NCBI RefSeq assembly: GCF_000758705.1
Contig: NZ_CP009287.1
Coordinates: 744,001-808,000 of the forward strand
Source: Paenibacillus graminis
Lineage (GTDB): Bacteria > Bacillota > Bacilli > Paenibacillales > Paenibacillaceae
Direction: 5' to 3'
DNA length: 64,000 bases
A model generated the notes under the pieces. The model saw only the letters and a program-made list of their open reading frames with translations, made no database searches and was not told the DNA's origin. Below are positions 56,307 through 64,000 of the stretch, in pieces. Position 1 is the first letter of the stretch; every line of letters begins with the position of its first letter. The position numbers and the translations under genes are program-made.

Positions 56307-59300
56307 GTGGGCGAAAAAAAGCTGGCAGAGTATATCTTGAAACAAGTCCAGGGGCGGAATCTGGATAAAGATACAGCCATTCAATTCTTAAAGGAACTGC
56401 AGTCCAAAGACCGGGAGCAGGATGTTGCGATCATTGGAATGAACTGCCGCCTCCCTGATGCAGAAGACTTGGAATCATTTTGGGCTAATCTGGAAGACGG
56501 CTTATCAAGCATCGGAGATTTTCCGGAAATGCGGAAGGCAAAGATTGCCCAGTATATAAATCAGCAGTATGGCCAGCACTCACCTGACTTTTTGAAGGGA
56601 GGTTTCTTGTCAGATATTGATTTATTTGATCCTCAGTTCTTCCGTATTTCTCCAGCAGAAGCAGCCCACATGGATCCGATGCAGCGCCTGTTTTTAGAAA
56701 CGGTATACCATTCCATCGAGGATGCCGGATATGCGGGTCAGAACCGGCTGCCCGAAAATACCGGCGTTTACGTAGGTACGGATCATACCCATAAATTTAA
56801 AGGAGCTTATCTTAATCTGATTCCGGACCCGGACTTTTCAGATATGATTGGCTCGTGGACCGGTCTGCTGGCAAGCCGGATTTCTTATTTCTTGAATCTT
56901 AAAGGTCCGAGCATAGTTTTGGACACCGCATGCTCTTCCGGATTGGTATCGATCCATACGGCTTGCCGTGCTTTGCAGAATAAAGAATGCGCGATGGCAA
57001 TAGCAGGAGGAATCAATCTGTACCTGGCTCCCCTTAATTCCGGTCTTGAGGAGATTGAGGCGGAAGCAGGAAGCCAGATCGTCCGGACATTCGATAAGGA
57101 TGCAAATGGAATGCTCTGGGGCGAAGGGGTGGCAGCGATTGTTCTGAAGCCGCTGAATCAAGCGGTGGCTGACGGGGATCATGTTTATGCAGTTATTAAG
57201 GGCAGTGCCGTCAATAACAGCGGTGCAACCAACGGGATCAGTGCCCCCAATGCGGACGCACAAGAGTCTGTGATTGTAAGAGCGTGGGAGAATGCGGGAA
57301 TCGATCCCCAAACCATAACTTACATTGAGACATTTGGAACAGGAACGTTAGTTGGCGATTCAATAGAAGTGAAGGGGATAACCCAAGCCTTTAGAAGATA
57401 TACGGATGCCGAGAAGTTCTGCGCAATTGGTTCCGTTAAACCCAATATTGGACATACTGTAGCTGCTTCCGGTCTATGCTCTGTAATAAAGGTTGCACTG
57501 TCGCTCGAAAACAAACTGCTTCCTCCTACCATTCACTATAATGAAGCGAATCCTCTAATTCCATTTGAAAATTCGCCTGTTTATGTAAATGCCCAGAGGA
57601 TGCCTTGGGTTACAACGGGAGAACCCAGGAGGGCCGGAGTGAGCGCCTTCGGCTTCAGCGGAACCAACGGGCACCTTGTGCTGGAAGAAGCTCCGCATTG
57701 TGTACCTGTACAGTCCGATGACTTCAAAATTCTGGTGCTTGCTGCTAAGAAACAAAGCTCGATGGAGGAATTGGTATCCCGTTATATAAGAGCTGTAGAA
57801 GATAAGCGGTTTCCATCTTTGGAGGAGCTCTGTTTTACAGCCAATACCGGCCGCACTCACTTTGTAGAACATCGAATGGCCTTTGTTTTTAAGAATGCCG
57901 AGGAACTTCTCATCCAACTCCGAAAAGCTAGCTATGAGCGGCCAAATAGCCATATGAGCACCCGGGAGGGGGCGGAAGAAGCCAAGCGGATTATCGATAG
58001 GATCACATCCAACGGTCCGGGAACTGAAGAACAACTCAAACAGCTTGGAATGCTTTACTTAAATGGAGTTGATATCAGCTGGACAGCATTTTATTCAGGA
58101 AGAAACTATAACAGGGTGTCACTTCCAGTATACCCGTATGATCGCCAGAGCTATTGGGTAGACGGGACGGCTGAATTACAAGCGGCAACCACCATGGCGG
58201 TTAATCCAAAGGACCGTAATGCCCTTAATGCAAGCTCTGTGATACACCTTCAAGGCCGAATAAATGAAAAGTATACGGACACGGAGATCGAAATTGTCCA
58301 GGTTTGGGGCAACGTTCTTGGGTATTCAGTATTGGATGTGAATGCGAATTTTTTTGACTTGGGTGGAAGCTCTCTGCAAGCCATGAAAATTGTTAATTAC
58401 ATCAATACCCGGAAAAGGATGTCTTTAACGGTCCCGGATTTATTGTCACATCCTAGCATTACGGAATTTTGCGTTCATCTGGAAGCTGCTCAACATGCGC
58501 CTGCAACGGAATCAGCGCTGTCTTTAATACGCTGCATAGAACCGCGCGATGCTTATGAGCTGTCTTCCTCCCAAAAGAGAATATACGTCCAGCAGAAGCT
58601 TGCCGAAAACAGTCTGATGTACAATTTGCCCGTCATGTCCAGAGTGTACGGGAATTTGGATATCCGGCGTCTTGAGGAAGCTGCCCGTTTATTAATCGGC
58701 AGGCACGAGTCTTTCCGCACTCATTTCGATGTCCGGGGCAACGGGGATATTATTCAAAAAATCAGTAACGATACCGAGCCTGAACTTGCTTATTTCGAAG
58801 CGGATGAGAAGGACTTGCCTCTACTCACGCAACAGTTTGTCCGTCCGTTCGATCTTCACACGGATAATCTCTTGAGAGTGGGTGTGGTGAAGTACGGGGA
58901 ACAAAAGTTTATTCTAATGCTGGATACGCACCATATCATTTCCGACGGTATTTCAATTGAAACCATGATCCGTGAACTCATAAGCTTATATGCAAACAGA
59001 GAGCTTCCTGAACTTCCTTGTCAATTTAAAGACTTTGTGGAATGGCAGCATGAAACGGCAATAACGGAGGCCAAAATGGGTACGGAACAGTATTGGAGGG
59101 ATACCTTAGCAGGGGAACTTCCGGTGCTCCAGCTGCCTCTGGATGATCCCAGACCCTCCATTCAACGCTTTGACGGTGACCGCCTCACCTTTGAGTTGGA
59201 TGAAAAGACTACGGCAAAGCTGCTGGAGTTAGCCAAAGAGGAACAAACAACCTCCTTTACGGTGTTCCTTACACTTTTTAACGTCCTGTTGTCACGTTAT

Positions 59301-62300
59301 TCGGGGCAGGAAGATGTTATAGTCGGTATTCCGTACAGCGGCAGGAATTTGCCGGGAGTAGACAATGTGATAGGGATGTTCGTCAATACCGTTCCGGTGA
59401 GAAGTTATCCCAAAGGCGGCAAGAGCTTTGTTGAATTCCTCGCGGAAGTTAAACAGGCTACGTTACAATCATATGACAATCAGAATTATCCTTTAGAAGA
59501 TATAATTGAACTCCTGTCTGTTCAGCGGGACCCAAGCCGTAATCCTCTATTTGATGTGATGTTTGTACAGCAGGAGCGGATAAACCAGTCATTTGACATA
59601 GAGGGCGTATCCTTTACTCCATATGAACTGGACAATACAACATCCAAATTTGACTTAACGCTGCAGGCGACGCCGGATAGAGGACGCATCAAGTTTGAAT
59701 TGGAGTACTGCACCAGCCTCTTCCGGAAAGAGACCATTCAACGAATGATCAACCATTTCATTCGAATGGGACAAGCCGTTGCAGCTGATAGGGAAATCAA
59801 GCTGTCCGAAATTCCGCTGCTCTCAGAGGAAGAGAGCTCTCTGCTCCTGAAATGGTTCAATAATACCGGCATAAGCTATACCCTGGACAAACCCCTGCAT
59901 CGCCTATTTGAAGAGCAGGCACATCTCCGGGAAGGACAACGGGCAATCACAAGCGGCAATGGACAGTGGACGTATGGCGAAATCAACCGCCGGGCCAACC
60001 GTCTGGCCCGAACCTTGCGCGGAAAAGGGGTTAAGCCGGGAACCATTGTAGGCATCGGCGTGGAACGGTCAATGGAAATGATGGTAGGTCTGCTGGCCGC
60101 TCTAAAAGCCGGCGGGGCATATCTGCCTATTGACCCGGGTTATCCTGCTGAACGAATCCGTTATTTACTGGAGGACAGCCAAGCTTCGCTGGTGATGACC
60201 CAGAGCCGGTTCACGGCGCTTCTGGAGGAGGCTTCCAGTGTCCAGCTGCTGGATCTGGAAGATGAAGGCTCGTATGCTTCCGAAGACACCAATCTGGAAG
60301 GCGGGGCGGCGGCCGATGACTTGGCATATGTCATTTACACTTCGGGTTCTACCGGGAATCCCAAAGGAGTTATGATTGAACACCGTTCCGCAATGAACCG
60401 CCTGCAGTGGATGCAAAGGCAGTATCCGCTCGAAGCCGGGGACGTTATACTGCAAAAAACGCCGTTCACCTTTGACGTATCCGTCTGGGAGCTGTTTTGC
60501 TGGTTTTATGCCGGGGCGGAGCTGCATATGCTGACGCCTGGGGGGGAGAAGGACCCGGGCGCCCTAATTGAGGCGATCGAGCAACGGAAGGTAACCACGC
60601 TGCACTTTGTGCCGTCCATGCTGAGTGCATTCCTGGAATATGCAGAACAGTTTGGCGCATCGGCACGGCTCGCCAGCGTAAAGAATGTCTTCGCCAGCGG
60701 AGAGGCGCTGAACGCGGCCCAGGTGAAGAACTTCCGCCGGCTGCTGGGTGGAGGCGGAAGCAAACTGCATAATTTGTACGGCCCGACAGAAACAACGGTG
60801 GACGTCACCTATTATGACTGCAACGAAGGAGAAGTAAGAGCAGCGGTGCCGATCGGCAAGCCCATTGATAATACACGAATCTATATTGTGAACAAGGAGC
60901 GGCGAATACAGCCATTGGGAGTGGCAGGAGAACTGTGTATCGCAGGGGCGGGAGTTGCCAGAGGCTACTTGAACAAACCGGAGCTCACGGCGGAGAAATT
61001 TGTCGCTGATCCGTACCATCCCGGGGAACGGATGTATATGACGGGAGACTTGGCCCGCTGGCTTCCTGACGGCAATATCGAATATTTGGGAAGAATGGAT
61101 CACCAGGTCAAAATAAGGGGATACCGCATCGAACTGGGGGAAATTGAAGCCCAATTGCTGAAGATGGACGGTGTGCGGGAGGCAGTTGTTCTGGCTCGCG
61201 AGGAATTGGGCGGAACTCTATTGTGTGCCTATATTGTGGCCGATCATGAGGTGGACTTGCAGAAGCTGCGTGCAGAATTAGCCCGCAACCTGCCGGCGTA
61301 TATGATTCCGGGCCATCTGAATCTAATCGATTCGCTTCCCATCACCTCCAATGGAAAGCTTGACCGGAAGGCACTGCTGATCCCTGAGATGGGCTTAACA
61401 GATAGCCGTGAAGTTACTGTTCCTGCCACACAGGAAGAAGAGCTGCTGTCGCTGATATGGAAAGAAGTTCTTCAAGGTGATACACCGGGAACCACTGACC
61501 ACTTCTTTGAATTGGGGGGCGATTCCATTAAGGCTATCCGTGTACTGTCCCGTCTGAAAGCAGCTGGTTATAGTCTAGAGTTGTCTCAATTTTTTCAAAA
61601 TCCCACCATCCGGGAACTGGCTCTGGTGCTGCATGCGGATGAGGTTGACGGAAAGACGGCTGAACAATCTGTATGTGGCCCAATCAATGGGACGGAACAA
61701 CTAAAAACAGCGGAAATCATTCAGAAGATAGGGGCCGGGCCACAAGGGGTAGTTTATCCTGTAACCCCGTTGCAGCGAGGCATCTGGTTCGATTGTGAGC
61801 TTCATCCAAATAGCCAGGCCTATATTCAGCAGATCACGTTTGAAATGGTTGACATTACGGATATCGGTGTGTTCCAGCAGGCATTTCAAGAATTAATACG
61901 GCAACATGATGTATTCCGGACGGTATTTGTATTAGGTGAGGATAATGATCTGCTTCAGGCCGTCCTCGAAACAGCTGACCTAGAGGTGGAAATTGAACCG
62001 GGAGTCCTGACACCTGCAGAATTTGAATTAGCCTTGAATGTGGTCCGGGATAGACACCGCTCAGAGGGCTTTAATTTAAGAACGGGACCCTTGATGCGAT
62101 GCAGCGCGTTACATTGCGGAGAGAACCGGTATACGATTGTGTGGAGCTTTCACCATATCCTCATGGATGGATGGTGTATGCATTTAATCATTAATGCTTT
62201 GGTCAAGAACATGGTTTTACTGCGTCAACAGCTGCCTTTAGAGACAGGCAAGGTCCAATACAGCTCTTATGTGGAATGGCTTAACCGTCAGGATCAGACG

Positions 62301-64000
62301 AAGGCATTGGGCTTTTGGACGAAATATTTAGAGGGTGTAGAAGAGCTGACCGAACTGCCATACCAAACCATGCGGCCTATTGAAGATGAGTATATATTTG
62401 ACGAAAGAACCTACACATTGGGTACGGAACTTACAAAAAAACTGGCCGGTCTTGCCCAAAAATATAAGGTAACCTTAAACTCAGTGCTCCAAACCGCATG
62501 GGGGATCATGCTGCAAAAATTCAACAACCGCAGAGATGTAGTGTTTGGCAATGTGGTTTCAGGGCGTGATGCCGATGTCCTTGACATTGAACAAATGGTA
62601 GGATTGACCATCAATACAGTGCCGGTTCGTATTCATGCGAAAGAGCAGGACTCCTTTGCGGCGCTTTTAAGACGGGTACAGCAGGAAGCCTTGGATTCCG
62701 TCCCCTATCGTTCTTGTCCTTTATACGATATCCAGTCTTCCAGTCTGCTGAACAAGGATTTGATTCAGCATCTGTTCGTATTTCAGAATATTCCGAATAA
62801 AGCACCAACTGATACAGAGAGCCCCGATATCTTTATTCGAGATGTAAAAGTGTACGAACAGACAAACGGCTATGAATTTTGTGTGGCTGTTTTCCCGGAT
62901 GATAATGTGAAAATACGATTTGGATTTAACAGTGCTATTTTCCCTGCCGAGAAGGTTGAGGATATTTATAGCTATTTCAGAAATATTTTGACCGGCATTG
63001 CCGGGAGCCCCGATCAATTGATTGACGACCTTGAGTTGGCGGGTTCGGAAGAGCGGAATAGGCTGATAACAGCCTTCAACCCTTTACCGGTACCTTATGC
63101 ACAACATAAACCCCTGCATCGCCTATTTGAAGAGCAGGCACATCTCCGGGAAGGACAACGGGCAATCACAAGCGGCAATGGACAGTGGACGTATGGCGAA
63201 ATCAACCGCCGGGCCAACCGTCTGGCCCGAACCTTGCGCGGAAAAGGGGTTAAGCCGGGAACCATTGTAGGCATCGGCGTGGAACGGTCAATGGAAATGA
63301 TGGTAGGTCTGCTGGCCGCTCTAAAAGCCGGCGGGGCATATCTGCCTATTGACCCGGGTTATCCTGCTGAACGAATCCGTTATTTACTGGAGGACAGCCA
63401 AGCTTCGCTGGTGATGACCCAGAGCCGGTTCACGGCGCTTCTGGAGGAGGCTTCCAGTGTCCAGCTGCTGGATCTGGAAGATGAAGGCTCGTATGCTTCC
63501 GAAGACACCAATCTGGAAGGCGGGGCGGCGGCCGATGACTTGGCATATGTCATTTACACTTCGGGTTCTACCGGGAATCCCAAAGGAGTTATGATTGAAC
63601 ACCATTCCGTAATGAACCGCCTGCAGTGGATGCAAAGGCAGTATCCGCTCGAAGCCGGGGACGTTATACTGCAAAAAACGCCGTTCACCTTTGACGTATC
63701 CGTCTGGGAGCTCTTCTGGTGGTATCTTGCGGGAGTGGAGCTGCATATGCTGACGCCTGGGGGGGAGAAGGACCCGGGCGCCCTAATTGAGGCGATCGAG
63801 CAACGGAAGGTAACCACGCTGCACTTTGTGCCGTCCATGCTGAGTGCATTCCTGGAATATGCAGAACAGTTTGGCGCATCGGCACGGCTTGCCAGCGTAA
63901 AGAATGTCTTCGCCAGCGGAGAGGCGCTGAACGCGGCCCAGGTGAAGAACTTCCGCCGGCTGCTGGGTGGAGGCGGGAGCAAACTGCATAATTTGTACGG
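56307..64000 (+). CDS. Hybrid PKS-NRPS: KS0-ACP-C-A(Ser)-T-C-A(Ser)..., cut by window end
   Basis: 2,564 codons are visible and the frame is still open. The GTG start at 56307 follows AAAGGGGTG. An N-terminal docking helix (KKLAEYILKQVQGRNLDKDT) precedes a KS with DTACSSGLVS (Cys209) and NIGH (His383), but ETFGTGT replaces EAHGTGT, so Phe343 stands where the catalytic His should be. This marks a non-elongating KS. An ACP (FFDLGGSS, Ser689) follows directly. The first C domain has HHIISDG (His875/876). The first A domain reads DVWHFSLVDK, a serine code. The T domain has FFELGGDS (Ser1740). The second C domain has HHILMDG (His1949/1950, Asp1954). The second A domain begins near residue 2267 with the same serine-type residues. 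The termination domain lies outside the window. Confidence 0.94.
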   Translation, partial: MGEKKLAEYILKQVQGRNLDKDTAIQFLKELQSKDREQDVAIIGMNCRLPDAEDLESFWANLEDGLSSIGDFPEMRKAKIAQYINQQYGQHSPDFLKGGFLSDIDLFDPQFFRISPAEAAHMDPMQRLFLETVYHSIEDAGYAGQNRLPENTGVYVGTDHTHKFKGAYLNLIPDPDFSDMIGSWTGLLASRISYFLNLKGPSIVLDTACSSGLVSIHTACRALQNKECAMAIAGGINLYLAPLNSGLEEIEAEAGSQIVRTFDKDANGMLWGEGVAAIVLKPLNQAVADGDHVYAVIKGSAVNNSGATNGISAPNADAQESVIVRAWENAGIDPQTITYIETFGTGTLVGDSIEVKGITQAFRRYTDAEKFCAIGSVKPNIGHTVAASGLCSVIKVALSLENKLLPPTIHYNEANPLIPFENSPVYVNAQRMPWVTTGEPRRAGVSAFGFSGTNGHLVLEEAPHCVPVQSDDFKILVLAAKKQSSMEELVSRYIRAVEDKRFPSLEELCFTANTGRTHFVEHRMAFVFKNAEELLIQLRKASYERPNSHMSTREGAEEAKRIIDRITSNGPGTEEQLKQLGMLYLNGVDISWTAFYSGRNYNRVSLPVYPYDRQSYWVDGTAELQAATTMAVNPKDRNALNASSVIHLQGRINEKYTDTEIEIVQVWGNVLGYSVLDVNANFFDLGGSSLQAMKIVNYINTRKRMSLTVPDLLSHPSITEFCVHLEAAQHAPATESALSLIRCIEPRDAYELSSSQKRIYVQQKLAENSLMYNLPVMSRVYGNLDIRRLEEAARLLIGRHESFRTHFDVRGNGDIIQKISNDTEPELAYFEADEKDLPLLTQQFVRPFDLHTDNLLRVGVVKYGEQKFILMLDTHHIISDGISIETMIRELISLYANRELPELPCQFKDFVEWQHETAITEAKMGTEQYWRDTLAGELPVLQLPLDDPRPSIQRFDGDRLTFELDEKTTAKLLELAKEEQTTSFTVFLTLFNVLLSRYSGQEDVIVGIPYSGRNLPGVDNVIGMFVNTVPVRSYPKGGKSFVEFLAEVKQATLQSYDNQNYPLEDIIELLSVQRDPSRNPLFDVMFVQQERINQSFDIEGVSFTPYELDNTTSKFDLTLQATPDRGRIKFELEYCTSLFRKETIQRMINHFIRMGQAVAADREIKLSEIPLLSEEESSLLLKWFNNTGISYTLDKPLHRLFEEQAHLREGQRAITSGNGQWTYGEINRRANRLARTLRGKGVKPGTIVGIGVERSMEMMVGLLAALKAGGAYLPIDPGYPAERIRYLLEDSQASLVMTQSRFTALLEEASSVQLLDLEDEGSYASEDTNLEGGAAADDLAYVIYTSGSTGNPKGVMIEHRSAMNRLQWMQRQYPLEAGDVILQKTPFTFDVSVWELFCWFYAGAELHMLTPGGEKDPGALIEAIEQRKVTTLHFVPSMLSAFLEYAEQFGASARLASVKNVFASGEALNAAQVKNFRRLLGGGGSKLHNLYGPTETTVDVTYYDCNEGEVRAAVPIGKPIDNTRIYIVNKERRIQPLGVAGELCIAGAGVARGYLNKPELTAEKFVADPYHPGERMYMTGDLARWLPDGNIEYLGRMDHQVKIRGYRIELGEIEAQLLKMDGVREAVVLAREELGGTLLCAYIVADHEVDLQKLRAELARNLPAYMIPGHLNLIDSLPITSNGKLDRKALLIPEMGLTDSREVTVPATQEEELLSLIWKEVLQGDTPGTTDHFFELGGDSIKAIRVLSRLKAAGYSLELSQFFQNPTIRELALVLHADEVDGKTAEQSVCGPINGTEQLKTAEIIQKIGAGPQGVVYPVTPLQRGIWFDCELHPNSQAYIQQITFEMVDITDIGVFQQAFQELIRQHDVFRTVFVLGEDNDLLQAVLETADLEVEIEPGVLTPAEFELALNVVRDRHRSEGFNLRTGPLMRCSALHCGENRYTIVWSFHHILMDGWCMHLIINALVKNMVLLRQQLPLETGKVQYSSYVEWLNRQDQTKALGFWTKYLEGVEELTELPYQTMRPIEDEYIFDERTYTLGTELTKKLAGLAQKYKVTLNSVLQTAWGIMLQKFNNRRDVVFGNVVSGRDADVLDIEQMVGLTINTVPVRIHAKEQDSFAALLRRVQQEALDSVPYRSCPLYDIQSSSLLNKDLIQHLFVFQNIPNKAPTDTESPDIFIRDVKVYEQTNGYEFCVAVFPDDNVKIRFGFNSAIFPAEKVEDIYSYFRNILTGIAGSPDQLIDDLELAGSEERNRLITAFNPLPVPYAQHKPLHRLFEEQAHLREGQRAITSGNGQWTYGEINRRANRLARTLRGKGVKPGTIVGIGVERSMEMMVGLLAALKAGGAYLPIDPGYPAERIRYLLEDSQASLVMTQSRFTALLEEASSVQLLDLEDEGSYASEDTNLEGGAAADDLAYVIYTSGSTGNPKGVMIEHHSVMNRLQWMQRQYPLEAGDVILQKTPFTFDVSVWELFWWYLAGVELHMLTPGGEKDPGALIEAIEQRKVTTLHFVPSMLSAFLEYAEQFGASARLASVKNVFASGEALNAAQVKNFRRLLGGGGSKLHNLY
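59889..60781 (+). repeat. Internal duplication of A-domain DNA, copy 1
   Basis: This 893-bp stretch encodes most of the first serine A domain. It is repeated at a constant offset of 3,219 bp at 63108-64000. Roughly the first 490 bp are identical; later differences are few and cluster near 60489-60524. Confidence 0.93.
63108..64000 (+). repeat. Internal duplication of A-domain DNA, copy 2
   Basis: This is the partner of 59889-60781, in the same frame and without indels. It runs into the window edge, so its true length is unknown. Confidence 0.93.

Overview
The window reads as a chromosomal piece of a Paenibacillus-like Firmicute. The basis is strong GGAGG-type ribosome binding sites, frequent GTG and TTG starts, copper-amine-oxidase-type 'stalk' domains on secreted enzymes, a 1,436-residue activase fused to dehydratase-like domains, and the typical set of MarR, WYL, DedA and LCP proteins. 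The first 34 kb look like ordinary moderately GC-rich core genome. From about 36 kb onward the sequence becomes visibly richer in A+T and encodes one large secondary-metabolite locus. No tRNA, rRNA or CRISPR array was recognised.

Layout. 1-2.4 kb: aconitase (minus strand, 3' end outside the window). 2.5-3.8 kb: gene-free, with a 51-bp tandem array of hairpins, a MITE-like element and a second tandem array of about 50 bp. 4.1-7.6 kb: a probable operon of amidase-like protein, D-Ala-D-Ala ligase, small hypothetical protein and UvsE. 7.8-11.1 kb: inositol-phosphatase-family protein, small hypothetical protein, secreted SGNH hydrolase and peptide deformylase. 11.7-15.0 kb: a 34-residue ORF coupled to a hypothetical gene, facing a minus-strand pair of LCP ligase and glutamate-1-semialdehyde aminomutase (GsaB-like). 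15.1-20 kb: thiol peroxidase and the giant activase. 20-26.5 kb: DinB-like protein, a MarR/MFS pair with a clear operator, a WYL regulator divergent from a second MFS transporter, and DedA. 26.6-32 kb: polysaccharide deacetylase, DUF58 protein and transglutaminase. 32.5-34 kb: guaA and its terminator. 34.1-36.0 kb: a class C group II intron inserted directly behind that terminator, with a frameshifted reverse transcriptase.

37.2-64 kb (cut by the window edge) is a hybrid NRPS/trans-AT PKS cluster, all on the plus strand and tightly packed: type II thioesterase, two ABC exporter half-transporters, an NRPS loading module (C-A-T plus a C-terminal half-condensation domain), a free-standing acyltransferase, two PKS modules each built KS-DH-KR-ACP without an AT, and a hybrid protein KS-ACP-C-A-T-C-A... 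The first A domain carries a glycine-type specificity code and the next two carry serine-type codes. The KS of the hybrid protein lacks the catalytic His of the HGTGT motif, so it should pass its substrate on without elongation. Read colinearly, this suggests an (acyl)glycyl starter extended by two malonyl units and dehydrated to a 6-amino-hexa-2,4-dienoyl unit, then joined to Ser and probably a second Ser. I cannot match this order to a known product from memory. It is the best candidate here for an undescribed system.

Other structure: four dispersed copies of an intergenic element ending in AAGTGGAAAAAGG / CCTTTTTCCACTT, and an almost perfect 893-bp internal duplication between the two serine A domains.
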